DNA of 64,000 bases from Streptosporangiaceae bacterium NEAU-GS5 (GTDB taxonomy: Bacteria > Actinomycetota > Actinomycetes > Streptosporangiales > Streptosporangiaceae). The stretch covers positions 1-64,000 of the forward strand of contig JAGFNW010000033.1 of NCBI GenBank assembly GCA_017592665.1, given 5' to 3'. A model generated the notes under the pieces. That model made no database searches, was not told the origin of the DNA, and saw only the letters and a program-made list of their open reading frames with translations. A program made the position numbers and the translations under genes. Shown piece after piece: positions 27,748 through 37,207 of this stretch (within the stretch, counting starts at the first letter, position 1; every line of letters starts with the position of its first letter).

Positions 27748-29121
27748 TTACCTCTTCACTGATCGGTCGCTCGGGAGCAGAATCCGCGCGGGTCGAGGGG
27801 CGGGGCGGCGTACGACCACGGCGGTGAGGAGCGCAGCGGCGGCAAGCGTGGTGGCGGCTACGCCGAAGGCCAGGTGGTAGCCGGTGACAGAGGGAAGGTG
27901 GGCCGACGCGAGGGTGGAGAGGGTGGCCACGCCGAGGGCGGCCCCTACTTGGGCCGTCGTGTTGAAAAGGCCGGACACCACGCCCGCGTCGTCGGGGCCG
28001 GCGCTGGACATGCCGAGCCCGGTGAGGGCGGGCAGCACGAGGCCGCCGCCGGCGATGAGGAGCATGGTCGGGAGGAGGTCGCGAGCGAAGGAGGCGTCGG
28101 CGGCGGGGAGTCGTACGAGAAGGACGAGCGCGAAGGTGAGGAGCAGCAGACCGGAGAGCAGGACGCCGCGCTCGCCGAAGCGGGCGATGAGGCGGGCCGA
28201 AAGGAAGAGCGAGACGGCACCGATGCCAAGGGCGGCCGGCAGCATGGCGAGGCCGGTCTGGGAGGGCGAGTAACCGAGCACGCCCTGCATGTAGAGGGCG
28301 ATCAAGATCTGGAATCCGAACATCGCGGCGATGGCCAGCAACTGGATCACGTTGGCCCCGGACACCTCGCGTGAACGGAAGACGCGCAGCGGCAGCAAGG
28401 GCCGGGCCGCGGTGGCCTGCCGTACGACAAAGGCCGCCAGCAGTGCGAGGGACGCCGCGAGGGTGACGATGCCGCCGCCGATGATGGTGTAGATGGCGAG
28501 GATCAGGCCCCCGGTCACCAGGACCGCGCCCAACGCGTCGGCGCCGGCGGAAAGGCCCAGGCCGCGCTCGGGAGTGAGAGCCTGGAGGGCCACGAAAGCC
28601 GCCGCCAGGCCGATGGGCAGGTTGATGAAGAAGATCCAGTGCCAGCTGAGCGCCTGGGTGAGGACGCCGCCGAGCACCTGGCCGATCGAGGCCCCCGCAG
28701 CGCCCACGAAGCTGACCACTCCGAACGCCTTGGCCCGTTCCTTCGGCTCCTGAAAAAGCGTGGCGATCATGCCGAGGCTGACGGCGGACGCCATGGCGCC
28801 GCCGAGGCCTTGGAAGAATCTGGCCGCGACCAGCATCGGCCCGTTCATGGCGAGGCCGCCGGCCAGTGAGGCGAGGGTGAAGACCGCGAGCCCCGCAAGG
28901 AACACCCGCTTGCGGCCCACCAGGTCTCCCATCCGCCCGGCGAGCAGCAGGAAACCCCCAAAGGCGATCATGTACGCGTTGACGACCCAGGTGAGCTGGG
29001 CCGGACTGAATCCAAGGTCGGTCTGGATGACCGGCAGCGCCACCGTCACGATGCTGCCGTCCAGGATGATCATCAACATCGATGCGGCGAGCACGCCGAG
29101 CGAGGTCCAGCGAGAGCGCAT
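27748..29121 (-). CDS. DHA2/EmrB-type MFS multidrug transporter
   Basis: A 457-residue proton-driven exporter with fourteen predicted helices. The first helix is LGVLAASMLMIILDGSIVTVALP, where the D residue typical of DHA2 pumps is seen. Motif A is GRMGDLVGRKRVFLAG and motif C is near ASIGQVLGGVLTQALSWHWIFFINLPIG. I chose ATG 29121, preceded by a strong GGAGGA, rather than an in-frame start 60 bp upstream that would read through the operator. It follows the MarR gene on the same strand; a second copy of the putative MarR operator lies between them. Confidence 0.9.
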   Translation of the reverse strand: MRSRWTSLGVLAASMLMIILDGSIVTVALPVIQTDLGFSPAQLTWVVNAYMIAFGGFLLLAGRMGDLVGRKRVFLAGLAVFTLASLAGGLAMNGPMLVAARFFQGLGGAMASAVSLGMIATLFQEPKERAKAFGVVSFVGAAGASIGQVLGGVLTQALSWHWIFFINLPIGLAAAFVALQALTPERGLGLSAGADALGAVLVTGGLILAIYTIIGGGIVTLAASLALLAAFVVRQATAARPLLPLRVFRSREVSGANVIQLLAIAAMFGFQILIALYMQGVLGYSPSQTGLAMLPAALGIGAVSLFLSARLIARFGERGVLLSGLLLLTFALVLLVRLPAADASFARDLLPTMLLIAGGGLVLPALTGLGMSSAGPDDAGVVSGLFNTTAQVGAALGVATLSTLASAHLPSVTGYHLAFGVAATTLAAAALLTAVVVRRPAPRPARILLPSDRSVKR

Positions 29122-29165
29122 GGCTCCTCCTGTTGGTTTAGTAACAGAAGGAACGCTAGCAGATG

Positions 29166-29179
29166 GTTTCGTAGCGGAC
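29166..29179 (-). promoter_or_regulatory. Putative MarR operator before the DHA2 pump
   Basis: GTTTCGTAGCGGAC is the exact reverse complement of 29657-29670, upstream of marR. A 14-bp match at both promoters points to a shared regulator site. Confidence 0.7.
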
Positions 29180-29184
29180 AATCT

Positions 29185-29643
29185 TTAACGGGAGCGTGCG
29201 CGCCTCACCTTGGACTCCTCCGGGGTCGCCAGATGGCCCTCCACAAGGCGCGTGAGCGCGCGTACGAAGACCTCGCGCTCGTCCTCTGGCAGGGCGTCCA
29301 GCACGGCCTCGTGGACCCCGTCGGCGATCCTGGAGCCTTCCTCGACCATCTCCCGCCCCTGCGGTGTCACGGCGATGATCCGCGCCCGCCGATCACTGCT
29401 CGACGGGCGGCGCTCGGCGTATCCGCGGCGCTCGAGCTCGTCGGTGGTCACCACCATCGTGGTCTTGTCGAGGTCGGACATCTCGGCCAGCTGGGCCTGC
29501 GTACGCTCGGCGTCCACCGCGTGATTGAGCACGCAGTAGCCCCGCGGCGTGATCCCCGACTCCTCGAAGGCCGCGCTCATCCGCGTGGAAAGCACGTAAG
29601 CGGCATGATTCAGCAGAAACGAGACGTCAGGCTGGGTCCTCAT
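29185..29643 (-). CDS. MarR-family transcriptional regulator of the DHA2 pump
   Basis: A 152-residue winged-helix regulator. It has an N-terminal dimer helix (SFLLNHAAYVLSTRMSAAFEE), a recognition part RTQAQLAEMSDLDKTTMVVTTDELERRGY and a wing with SSSDRRARIIAVT. It lies directly upstream of the DHA2 pump on the same strand, with matching 14-bp sites before each gene. It is therefore probably an autorepressor that is relieved by a pump substrate. The start ATG is the first in frame and follows the operator. Confidence 0.92.
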   Translation of the reverse strand: MRTQPDVSFLLNHAAYVLSTRMSAAFEESGITPRGYCVLNHAVDAERTQAQLAEMSDLDKTTMVVTTDELERRGYAERRPSSSDRRARIIAVTPQGREMVEEGSRIADGVHEAVLDALPEDEREVFVRALTRLVEGHLATPEESKVRRARSR

Positions 29644-29653
29644 GACCCGAATG

Positions 29654-29672
29654 ATAGTCCGCTACGAAACTA
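29654..29672 (-). promoter_or_regulatory. Putative MarR operator before marR
   Basis: ATAGT (29654-29658) and ACTAT (29668-29672) are inverted outer arms around the 14-bp block 29657-29670 that recurs before the pump gene. It lies in the 33-bp gap between the hutI stop and the marR start. Confidence 0.7.
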
Positions 29673-29676
29673 TTTA

Positions 29677-30885
29677 TTACTGAACCGGAGTGCCGCCGCG
29701 CCACACCCGGCGCGGCTTGAGCCCGAACGCCCAGGCGAACGCGCCCTCGTGGTCGGCGTCCCACTGGACGATGTCGGCGAGCCGGCCCGGCGCGAGCACG
29801 CCGCGGTCGGGCGCCTGCAGCACGTGCGCCCCGCCCAGCGTCGCCGCGCGAAGGGCGTCGCCCACGCTCATCCCGAACGCGGAGACGGCCAGCGCGATCA
29901 CCAGCGACATCGAGGTGATGCCGCAGTGGCCAGGGTTGTGGTCGCTGCCGAGCGCGATGGGCACGCCCTGGGCGACCATCTTCCGGACCGGCGGGAGGCT
30001 GCCGTTCTGCAGCGCCGTGCCCGGGCAGACGACCGCGGGCACGCCGTAGCGCGCCATCAGCGCGATGTCCTCGTCGGAGGTGTGGTGGAGCAGGTCGGCC
30101 GAGGCGCAGCCCATCTCGGCGGCGAGCTGCACGGCGCCGCGCCGGTGATAGGCCCCGGCGTGGACGCGCGGCATGAGGCCGACGTTACGGCCGGACGCGA
30201 GGACCCAGCGGGATTCGTCGGTGCTGAAGTGGCCGTCGTCGCAGTAGACGTCGACGCTGTCGGCTCCGGCGGCGGCCGCGTCGGCGCACCAGGCGGCCAC
30301 GGCCTCGACATAGTCGCGCTGGCGGCCGAAATACTCGGGCGGCACCACGTGCGCGGCCATGAAGGTGACATGCACCCGCGGCATCATCGGCTCCTTCTCC
30401 AGCTCGCGGAGGAGCCGCACGTCGGCGAGCTCGCCGTCGCGGGTGAGGTGGTAGCCGGTCTTGGCCTCGACGGTGGTCGTGCCGGCGAGCAGCCATTCGC
30501 GCAGGCGCTCGCGCACGCCGTTGCACAAGGTCCACGGGTCGGTGCCGCGGGTCACGGTGACGGTGGAGCCGATGCCGCCACCCGCCGCGGTGATCGCGGA
30601 CGGCGTGGAGCCGCCGGAGCGCATGGCCATCTCGGCGTAGCGATTGCCGGCATAGACAGGGTGGGTGTGCGCGTCGATCAGGCCAGGCGTGACCAGCGCT
30701 CCGCCGAGGTTCTCGACATGGTCGACATCGACGATGTCGTCGACGACTCCCGGCACGTTCTGCGGGAGGTCGGCGGCCCGGCCCACCCAGGCGATGCGGT
30801 CGTTGTGCACCAGGATGGCGGCATTACTGCACACGTCATGGCCGGTCCAGAGCCGGCCGATGTTCGTCAGGAGCCTAACGGTCAT
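29677..30885 (-). CDS. hutI: Imidazolonepropionase
   Basis: A 402-residue metal-dependent amidohydrolase that opens imidazolone-5-propionate to N-formimino-L-glutamate, the third step of histidine breakdown. The metal-binding start is LIDAHTHPVYAGNRYAEM, and the family loop VEAKTGYHLTRDGE follows. The distal metal ligands are in RVHAGAYHRRGAV and ADLLHHTSDED, with D in ALGSDHNPGHCG. ATG 30885 gives the family length; an in-frame extension to 30987 has no family features. No hutH, hutU or hutG is nearby in the window, so it is a lone hut gene here, placed next to an unrelated efflux operon. Confidence 0.92.
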   Translation of the reverse strand: MTVRLLTNIGRLWTGHDVCSNAAILVHNDRIAWVGRAADLPQNVPGVVDDIVDVDHVENLGGALVTPGLIDAHTHPVYAGNRYAEMAMRSGGSTPSAITAAGGGIGSTVTVTRGTDPWTLCNGVRERLREWLLAGTTTVEAKTGYHLTRDGELADVRLLRELEKEPMMPRVHVTFMAAHVVPPEYFGRQRDYVEAVAAWCADAAAAGADSVDVYCDDGHFSTDESRWVLASGRNVGLMPRVHAGAYHRRGAVQLAAEMGCASADLLHHTSDEDIALMARYGVPAVVCPGTALQNGSLPPVRKMVAQGVPIALGSDHNPGHCGITSMSLVIALAVSAFGMSVGDALRAATLGGAHVLQAPDRGVLAPGRLADIVQWDADHEGAFAWAFGLKPRRVWRGGTPVQ

Positions 30886-31382
30886 TCGACCACCGTCCTT
30901 AGAGCAACCCAAAGGACGGGCGCCGCGCCCGCTGGGTCCGCTCCGTGTCCGGACGTCATTGGGGGGTCTCCTGCTCTCATCGCGCACCGGGTTGTGCGAT
31001 GACCGATCGCGGACCGATGGGTCGCACGATTTCAGTTCAGTTACGTTATTTCACAGGTCGGCTCGCTGTACAGGGTTATTGAGAAGAAGGCCGGATCGCC
31101 TCCCGTGCATCCGGTTAGCACTTGCATCCCCTGTGTCACAGCCCGAACCGTTTCTCCTGCTCAGCTCGGACCGTCCCCCACATGCAACATCATTCACAGG
31201 CGTCATCTCAACCCGCGTGGTATGTGGCGTAAGGCTTGCCTTATGGTAGCAACCCTTGAGACCCTCGACTACCGCCCCTTTTCCCCATTTTTGTGCGCCA
31301 CTAAGCCCTACGTCCCATACGACCGAAATGTGGCGTTAGCAATGGCTGGTGAAACAGGTTCTAGAGGGGTTACGCTCCGCCC
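30886..31382. other. Intergenic region between hutI and a divergent dehydrogenase pair
   Basis: About 500 bp, lower in GC than its surroundings, with no gene. Visible signals are a hairpin CCGGAT/ATCCGG (31091-31096, 31109-31114), a short dyad TAAGGC-TT-GCCTTA (31230-31243), and a 9-bp direct repeat ATGTGGCGT (31222-31230 and 31328-31336). TACGCT at 31371-31376 is a likely -10 for the next gene. The repeat and dyad may be operators, but no regulator gene is adjacent. Confidence 0.45.
31371..31376 (+). promoter_or_regulatory. -10 element of a leaderless-type promoter
   Basis: TACGCT lies 6 bp before the ATG at 31383. The expected transcription start would coincide with the start codon. No good -35 is visible. 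Confidence 0.5.
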
Positions 31383-32171
31383 ATGATCCTCGACCGGTTC
31401 CGCGTCGACGGACGGGTGGCCGTGGTCACGGGCGCCGGGCGCGGCATCGGCGCCGCGACCGCCGTGGCCCTCGCCCAGGCCGGCGCCGACGTCGTCATCT
31501 CGGCCCGTACGGAAGACCAGCTGCGCACGGTCGCCGCGGAGGTGCAGGCGGCCGGGCGGCGGGCCCTCACGGTCCAGGCCGACCTCGCCGAGCCCGGCGC
31601 CGCCGAAGATCTCGCGCATCGGGCCGCCGGCGCGTACGGCAGGCTCGACGTGATCGTCAACAACGTCGGCGGGGCCATGCCGCGGCCCTTCCTCGACACC
31701 AAGCGGAAGCATCTTGAGAACGCGTTCCAGTTCAATGTGGGGATCGCGCACGAGCTTACGCGCGCCGCCGCACCTTATTTACTCCAGAGCGGTGGCGGCG
31801 CCGTTGTCAACATCTCCTCGACCATGGGACGCGTCTCCGGCCGGGGCTATCTCGCGTACGGCACGGCCAAGGCGGCGCTCGCCCACTACACGCGGCTGGC
31901 GGCCCGCGACCTGGCGCCCAAGATCAGGGTGAACGGCATCGCGGTCGGCTCGGTCGCGACGAGCGCGCTCGACATCGTGATGACCGACGAGGGGCTGCGC
32001 ACGCAGATGGAGAACGCCACCCCGCTTCGCCGCATCGGCGACCCCGAGGACATCGCGGCCGCCGTCCTTTATCTCGTCTCCCCCGCCGGCGCGTACGTGA
32101 CCGGGAAGATCCTCGAGATCGACGGCGGGATCGACCAGCCCAACCTCGACCTGGGATTGCCGGACCTATGA
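31383..32171 (+). CDS. Short-chain dehydrogenase/reductase (FabG-like)
   Basis: A 262-residue classical SDR oxidoreductase. The cofactor motif is TGAGRGIG, with NNVGG as the NAG-type structural motif. The catalytic Ser is in NISSTMG and the YxxxK in YGTAKAALA. The Arg in VVISARTED suggests NADP(H) preference. The substrate is not recognisable. Its stop overlaps the next gene's ATG by four bases (ATGA), so it works in the same process as the dihydrodipicolinate-reductase-like protein. The pair is probably involved in turnover of an amine or ketone. Confidence 0.88.
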   Translation: MILDRFRVDGRVAVVTGAGRGIGAATAVALAQAGADVVISARTEDQLRTVAAEVQAAGRRALTVQADLAEPGAAEDLAHRAAGAYGRLDVIVNNVGGAMPRPFLDTKRKHLENAFQFNVGIAHELTRAAAPYLLQSGGGAVVNISSTMGRVSGRGYLAYGTAKAALAHYTRLAARDLAPKIRVNGIAVGSVATSALDIVMTDEGLRTQMENATPLRRIGDPEDIAAAVLYLVSPAGAYVTGKILEIDGGIDQPNLDLGLPDL

Positions 32172-33226
32172 CATACAGAGTCGTGCAGTGGAGCATCGGC
32201 AACGTCGGGCGCAACACGCTCGCCGGCATCGTGGCACGCCCCGACCTGGAGCTGGTCGGCTGCTACACCTCCTCAGCGGCCAAGGCGGGCACCGACGCGG
32301 GCACGCTGGCGGGTCTCGCCGAGACCGGCGTACAAGCCACGAACGACGCCGAAGCGCTGCTGTCCCTCAGACCTGACTGCGTCGTCTATACGTCGATGGC
32401 CGACACGCGGATCTTCGAGGCGCTCGACGACCTGGCCCGCATCCTCCGCGCCGGCATCAACGTGGTCTCGAGCGCGCCGGTGTTCCTGCAGTTCCCCGAC
32501 GGTTCGATGGACGGGCCGATCCGCGAGGCGGCGGCCGAGGGCGGCGCGTCGATCTGGGTCAACGGCATCGATCCCGGGTTCGCCAACGACTGGCTGCCGC
32601 TGTCGCTCACCTCGATCAGCGAGCGCATCGATCAGGTGCGGTGCCTGGAGGTGCTGAACTACGCCACGTACGACCAGGGGACCGTGCTGTTCGACATCAT
32701 GGGTTTCGGACGGGCGCTGGACGACCTGCCGTTCCTGCTCCAGCCGGGGATCTTGACGTTGGCGTGGGGCAGCGTGGTCCGCCAGATCGCGGCCGGGCTC
32801 GGCGTCGAACTCGACTCCATAGAAGAGGCGCACACGCGACTGCCCGCCCCGGAGCCGTTCGACATCAGGGCTGGGCGCATCGAAAAAGGCACGACGGCCG
32901 CACTCCGCTTCGAAGTGCGCGGACTGCTGAACGGCCGCCCGGTGATCGTGCTGGAGCACGTGACCCGGCTCCGCGACGATCTCGGGCCGGATTGGCCGCA
33001 GCCCGCCGGGCAGGGCTGCTACCGCGTCGAGGTGACAGGCGAGCCGAACTACACGCTCGACCTGCAGCTGCTGGGCGCGGACGGCGACCACAACACGGCC
33101 GGACTGAAGGCGACGGCCATGCGACTGGTCAACGCCATCCCAGCCGTGATCGCAGCGCCACCAGGCCTGCTGACCGCCCTGGACCTCCCCTTAATCACCG
33201 CCCACGGCCTCCTCCCCCGCGCGTGA
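32168..33226 (+). CDS. NAD(P)-dependent amine dehydrogenase/dihydrodipicolinate reductase-like protein
   Basis: A 352-residue Rossmann-fold protein. The N-terminal cofactor loop is [17 protein letters not shown], followed by [11 protein letters not shown] and the strand [10 protein letters not shown]. This matches the actinobacterial family usually labelled dihydrodipicolinate reductase or 2,4-diaminopentanoate dehydrogenase-like. It is not the lysine-pathway DapB, which is shorter (about 250) and has a different C-terminal domain. The C-terminal half is about 200 residues and has no known active site that I recognise. It is coupled to the SDR gene. Its stop is inside the left arm of a long inverted repeat. 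Confidence 0.75.
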   Translation: MTYRVVQWSIGNVGRNTLAGIVARPDLELVGCYTSSAAKAGTDAGTLAGLAETGVQATNDAEALLSLRPDCVVYTSMADTRIFEALDDLARILRAGINVVSSAPVFLQFPDGSMDGPIREAAAEGGASIWVNGIDPGFANDWLPLSLTSISERIDQVRCLEVLNYATYDQGTVLFDIMGFGRALDDLPFLLQPGILTLAWGSVVRQIAAGLGVELDSIEEAHTRLPAPEPFDIRAGRIEKGTTAALRFEVRGLLNGRPVIVLEHVTRLRDDLGPDWPQPAGQGCYRVEVTGEPNYTLDLQLLGADGDHNTAGLKATAMRLVNAIPAVIAAPPGLLTALDLPLITAHGLLPRA

Positions 33227-33283
33227 TCTTGCACGAATTCCCGAATCGCCGCTCAGCGCGTTGGGAGATCCTGCAAGATCACG
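33222..33283. terminator. 12-bp inverted repeat between convergent genes
   Basis: CGTGATCTTGCA (33222-33233) and TGCAAGATCACG (33272-33283) are perfect inverted arms with a 38-nt loop that can pair partly inside. The left arm contains the stop of the upstream gene. It may be a bidirectional terminator or a small palindromic (MITE-like) repeat. Confidence 0.5.
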
Positions 33284-33296
33284 CCCCGGAGGGGGG

Positions 33297-34703
33297 TTAG
33301 ACGGTTTCGACGGGTTTGGCTGCGCGGTCGAGTTCGTAGAAGAGGGATGCGAGGACGCGGGCGTGGAGGATGGTGCCGTCGCCGGTGTGGTCGACGGACA
33401 GGACCTCGCCCTCCTTGTGGGCCCGCGCGATCAGGTCGGCCCGGTCATAGGGCACCAGCATCCGGACCTCGTGGTCGAGCCGGGGCAGTGCCTGGTCGAT
33501 CCGGACCATCAGCTCGTCGATGCCGTCGCCGGTGCGCGCCGACACCACGACGCTGTCGCGCTCGCGCATGGTGAGCCGCGCCAGCGTGACCGGGTCGGCC
33601 AGGTCGGCCTTGTTGATCACAACGATCTCGGGGATCGAGTCGGCCCCCTCGATGTCGCCGATCACCTCGCGTACGGCCGCGAGCTGCGACTCCGGATCCG
33701 GATGCGAGCCGTCGACCACGTGCAGGATCAGGTCGGCGTCGCCGACCTCCTCGAGCGTCGACCGGAAGGCCTCGACCAGCTGGTGCGGCAGGTGCCGGAC
33801 GAATCCGACCGTGTCGGCCAGCGTGAAGATCCGGCCCTCGGCCGTGCGCGCCCGCCGTACGGTCGGGTCGAGCGTGGCGAACAGCGCGTCCTCCACCAGC
33901 ACCCCCGCCCCCGTCAGCCGGTTGAGCAGCGACGACTTGCCGGCGTTGGTATAGCCGGCGATGGCCACGGCCGGGACGTCGCGGACCTGGCGGCGGTGCC
34001 GCTTGGTGTCGCGGGCCGTCGACATGCCCTTGATCTGCCGGCGCAGCTTGGCCATCCGCTCGCGGATGCGCCGCCGGTCCAGCTCGATCTTGGTCTCACC
34101 AGGGCCACGGCCGCCGATGCCGACGCCGCCCGCGGCGCGCCCGCCGACCTGCCGGGACAGGTTGCCACCCCAGCCACGCAGGCGGGGAAGCAGGTATTGC
34201 AGCTGGGCGAGCTCGACCTGGGCCTTGCCCTCGCGGCTCTTGGCATGCTGGGCGAAGATGTCGAGGATCAGCGCGGTGCGGTCGATGACCTTGACCTTGA
34301 CGACCTCCTCCAGCTGCCGCAGCTGGCCAGGGGTCAGCTCGCCGTCGCAGATCACCGTGTCCGCCCCCGTGGCGGCCACGATGTCGCGCAGCTCGGTCGC
34401 CTTGCCCGAGCCGATATAAGTCGCTGTGTCAGGCCGGTCGCGCCGCTGGATGAGGCCTTCGAGCACCTCGGATCCAGCGGTCTCGGCCAGCAGCTTCAAC
34501 TCCTGAAGAGAGTTTTCCGCGTCGGTGAGGTTGCCGGTGGTCCATACGCCTACCAGGACGACCCGCTCCAGCCGCAGCTGCCGATATTCGACCTCGGTGA
34601 TGTCTTGGAGCTCAGTCGACAGACCTGCCACGCGGCGGAGCGCCTGGCGCTCTTCGAGCTCGTAGTCTCCTGTGGCGAAGTCTTCGTTCTGCATATGTGT
34701 CAT
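33297..34703 (-). CDS. hflX: Ribosome-associated GTPase HflX
   Basis: A 468-residue GTPase that splits stalled 70S ribosomes under heat or antibiotic stress. An N-terminal HflX domain (RQLRLERVVLVGVWTTG) precedes the family signature GGRGPGETKIELDRRRI-type helix region, here RGPGETKIELDRRRIRERM. G1 is GYTNAGKSSLLN, G3 is ADTVGFVRHLP and G4 NKADL. The start MTHMQNEDF is followed three codons later by another ATG; either fits. It lies convergent to the dehydrogenase pair and upstream of a repeat-bearing lipoprotein gene on the same strand. Confidence 0.95.
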   Translation of the reverse strand: MTHMQNEDFATGDYELEERQALRRVAGLSTELQDITEVEYRQLRLERVVLVGVWTTGNLTDAENSLQELKLLAETAGSEVLEGLIQRRDRPDTATYIGSGKATELRDIVAATGADTVICDGELTPGQLRQLEEVVKVKVIDRTALILDIFAQHAKSREGKAQVELAQLQYLLPRLRGWGGNLSRQVGGRAAGGVGIGGRGPGETKIELDRRRIRERMAKLRRQIKGMSTARDTKRHRRQVRDVPAVAIAGYTNAGKSSLLNRLTGAGVLVEDALFATLDPTVRRARTAEGRIFTLADTVGFVRHLPHQLVEAFRSTLEEVGDADLILHVVDGSHPDPESQLAAVREVIGDIEGADSIPEIVVINKADLADPVTLARLTMRERDSVVVSARTGDGIDELMVRIDQALPRLDHEVRMLVPYDRADLIARAHKEGEVLSVDHTGDGTILHARVLASLFYELDRAAKPVETV

Positions 34704-34781
34704 CTCTACTAGTCCAACGTCGCAGGACCACGACGTCTTCCCTTCGATGGTGACACCACACGGATCACATGTGCATTCTAT

Positions 34782-34815
34782 TAAGGGACTGCTACGCGTA
34801 AGGGACTGCTACGCG
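34782..34815. repeat. Exact 17-bp tandem duplication over a stop codon
   Basis: TAAGGGACTGCTACGCG occurs at 34782-34798 and again at 34799-34815. The second copy contains the TAG stop (minus strand, 34809-34811) and last codons of the lipoprotein gene. The first copy restores the same stop context downstream. Confidence 0.85.
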
Positions 34816-35483
34816 CTGAGGACGTGGGCGTCGCCGGCGCCGGTCTTGACGACGATGACGTGCGGGCTGGCGGGATTGCGGGTCACGCCGACCTCTTCGT
34901 CGCCGGCGCCCGTGTGGGTGCTCACGTTGTATTCGCCGCTCGGCACGCTCACGGTCGCGTCGCCCACGCCGGTGTCGACGGTCACGCTGTCGGGGGCCGC
35001 GGCGAAGTTCAGCTTGACGTCGCCGGCGCCCGTTTCGGCGACGACCTGCTTGGCCTCGAGCGAGCTCGACGTGACGTCGCCGGACCCTGTGTTGATCTTC
35101 AGGGGGCCGGTGAGGGATTCGAGCCTGACGTCGCCGGCGCCCGTGCCGACCTTGATGTTCATCCCCTTCGGCACCTCGACCGTGTAGTCGATCGAGCAGT
35201 TGCCGCAGTCGTACTTGAGGAACAGGGTGCCGCCGCTGACCCGGTGCCCGTTCTCGGGGCGGTCGCCCGACCAGTTGAGCTTCTCCGTCACGTGGACGCC
35301 TGACCGGTCGGACTCGACGACCTTGACGTCGCCCGCGCCGCTTTGCGTGTCGAGCAGGGTCACGCCGTCGCTCACGTCATAGGAAACCGTGGCGTGGTTG
35401 CGCTGGCCGATGTGGTCGAAGTCGCACGCGGTGACAAGGAGCCCGGCGCCGAGGAGGGTCGCACCGAGAAGTAAAGGTCTCAT
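34809..35483 (-). CDS. Lipoprotein with DUF4097-like beta-helix repeats
   Basis: A 224-residue exported protein. The N-terminus is a lipobox signal peptide (PLLLGATLLGAGLLVTAC), so it is anchored to the outer face of the membrane. The mature part is a run of short beta-strand repeats with a recurring TGAGD or SGAGD turn (SGAGDVKVVES, TGAGDVRLES, TGSGDVTSSS, TGAGDVKLNF, TGVGDATVSV). This is the pattern of DUF4097/DUF4098 putative adhesins. Two Cys (CGNC) in the middle could form a disulfide. The role is unknown. I chose ATG 35483 because it places the lipobox correctly; the frame continues to 35597 without features. Confidence 0.75.
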   Translation of the reverse strand: MRPLLLGATLLGAGLLVTACDFDHIGQRNHATVSYDVSDGVTLLDTQSGAGDVKVVESDRSGVHVTEKLNWSGDRPENGHRVSGGTLFLKYDCGNCSIDYTVEVPKGMNIKVGTGAGDVRLESLTGPLKINTGSGDVTSSSLEAKQVVAETGAGDVKLNFAAAPDSVTVDTGVGDATVSVPSGEYNVSTHTGAGDEEVGVTRNPASPHVIVVKTGAGDAHVLSA

Positions 35484-35591
35484 GCCTTGAATTCTGGTGC
35501 CCCGTTCCAACTCATCCCATCCGGGAACCCCCCGAAGGACCCCTGAGGAGACCCCCACGTTGACCCTCAGGAGGGCATGAAGTAGCGTCGA

Positions 35592-35627
35592 TTCCATATT
35601 TCAGAACTTATTTTCCGGATGGTGGAA
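35592..35627 (+). promoter_or_regulatory. Two IclR-type operator sites before aceB
   Basis: TTCCATATTTCAGAA (35592-35606) and TTCCGGATGGTGGAA (35613-35627) both follow TTCC-N7-(G/A)GAA. The first matches a site at the Rieske/iclR promoter (43745-43759, reverse complement) at 13 of 15 bases. The second matches 41760-41774 at 13 of 15. The second site overlaps the ribosome-binding region directly before the aceB ATG. Confidence 0.65.
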
Positions 35628-35629
35628 TA

Positions 35630-37207
35630 ATGGAGATCACCGGCCCGCGGCTCGACCGCTTCGACGAGATCCTGACGCCGGAGGCGCTCTCCTTTGTCCA
35701 GGCTCTGCACCGGGAGTTCGACGGGCGTCGGCGCGAGCTGCTCGCCGCGCGCCAGACGCGCCAGGCCGAGCTGTCGTCCGGCGGCACACTCGACTTCCTG
35801 CCCGAGACCAGCGAGATCAGACATGGCGACTGGCGTGTCGCACCCCCGGCGCCCGGGCTGGTCGACCGGCGGGTCGAGATCACCGGTCCGGTCGACCAGA
35901 AGATGACCATCAACGCGCTCAACTCCGGGGCCAAGGTCTGGCTCGCCGACTTCGAGGACGCCAACGCCCCCACCTGGGAGAACACGGTCTACGGCCAGCT
36001 CAACCTGCGCGCCGCGCTAGACCGTGAGATCGACTTCGAGACCGGCGGCAAGACGTACGCGCTGGGCCCGGACGAGGAGCTGGCCACGATCGTGGTCCGG
36101 CCGCGCGGGTGGCATCTGAACGAGAAGCACGCGCTCGTCGACGGCGAGCAGGTGTCGGCCTCGCTGTTCGACTTCGCGCTCTATTTCTTCCACTGCGCGG
36201 CCCGGCAGATCGCCAAGGGCAAAGGCCCCTACTTCTACCTCCCCAAGATGGAGTCCCACCTCGAGGCGCGGCTCTGGAACGACGTGTTCACGCGAGCGCA
36301 GGAGCTCCTCGGCATCCCCTACGGGACGATCCGGGCCACGGTCCTCATCGAGACTTATCCGGCCGCGTTCGAGATGGAGGAGATCCTCTACGAGCTGCGC
36401 GACCACTCGGCGGGCCTGAACGCCGGCCGCTGGGACTACCTGTTCAGCGTGATCAAGAAATTCCGCACCCGGGGCCGGGAGTTCCTGCTGCCCGAGCGGA
36501 ACGCGGTGACGATGACCGCGCCCTTCATGCGCGCCTACACCGAGCTGCTCGTACGGACCTGTCACAAGCACGGCGCGCACGCCATCGGCGGCATGGCCGC
36601 GTTCATCCCGTCGCGCCGCGACGCCGAGGTCAACGCCGTCGCGCTGGAAAAGGTCCGTGCCGACAAGACCCGCGAGTCCGGCGACGGCTTCGACGGGTCG
36701 TGGGTGGCCCACCCCGACCTGGTGCCGATCTGCCGCGAGGTCTTCGACGGCGTGCTCGGCGACCGGCCCAACCAGCTCGACCGGCTCCGCGACGACGTCC
36801 ACGTCACCGCGGAAGACCTGCTGGCGGTCTCCAAGACCCCCGGCGAGATCACCGAGGCGGGCCTGCGCAACAACGTCGACGTGGCGCTCCGCTATCTGGC
36901 CGCCTGGATGGGCGGGCTCGGCGCGGTCGCCATCCACAACCTGATGGAGGACGCGGCGACCGCCGAGATCAGCCGCTCCCAGATCTGGCAGTGGATCCAC
37001 AACGACATCCAGCTGGCCGACACGGGCGAGACGGTCACCAAGGACCTGGTGGAGCGGATCATCGAGGAGGAGCTCGCCAAGATCGCCGCCGGGCCCGGCT
37101 ACGACCAGGCCCGGTTCGAGCAGGCGACCGCCCTGTTCAAGCAGGTCGCGCTCGACGACGACTTCGCCGAGTTCCTCACGCTTCCCGCATACGCTCAGTT
37201 GCCATGA
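35630..37207 (+). CDS. aceB: Malate synthase A
   Basis: A 525-residue enzyme that condenses glyoxylate with acetyl-CoA to malate. It has the malate synthase A layout with [20 protein letters not shown] near residue 95, the catalytic Arg region [53 protein letters not shown], and the C-terminal base in [20 protein letters not shown]. No isocitrate lyase is present in the window, so glyoxylate may come from glycolate or glycine oxidation here rather than isocitrate. The stop overlaps the GlcD start (ATGA). The gene leads a five-gene run aceB-glcD-glcE-glcF-iclR and has two IclR-type sites at its start. Confidence 0.95.
   Translation: MEITGPRLDRFDEILTPEALSFVQALHREFDGRRRELLAARQTRQAELSSGGTLDFLPETSEIRHGDWRVAPPAPGLVDRRVEITGPVDQKMTINALNSGAKVWLADFEDANAPTWENTVYGQLNLRAALDREIDFETGGKTYALGPDEELATIVVRPRGWHLNEKHALVDGEQVSASLFDFALYFFHCAARQIAKGKGPYFYLPKMESHLEARLWNDVFTRAQELLGIPYGTIRATVLIETYPAAFEMEEILYELRDHSAGLNAGRWDYLFSVIKKFRTRGREFLLPERNAVTMTAPFMRAYTELLVRTCHKHGAHAIGGMAAFIPSRRDAEVNAVALEKVRADKTRESGDGFDGSWVAHPDLVPICREVFDGVLGDRPNQLDRLRDDVHVTAEDLLAVSKTPGEITEAGLRNNVDVALRYLAAWMGGLGAVAIHNLMEDAATAEISRSQIWQWIHNDIQLADTGETVTKDLVERIIEEELAKIAAGPGYDQARFEQATALFKQVALDDDFAEFLTLPAYAQLP

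Noticed and set aside
29677-30885. Histidine-utilisation (hut) operon
   Set aside because: Only hutI is present. The neighbours are an efflux pump and a regulator.
31230-31243. TAAGGC-TT-GCCTTA as an iron (DtxR/IdeR) box
   Set aside because: It is shorter than the 19-bp iron box and lacks the expected core. No iron gene is adjacent.
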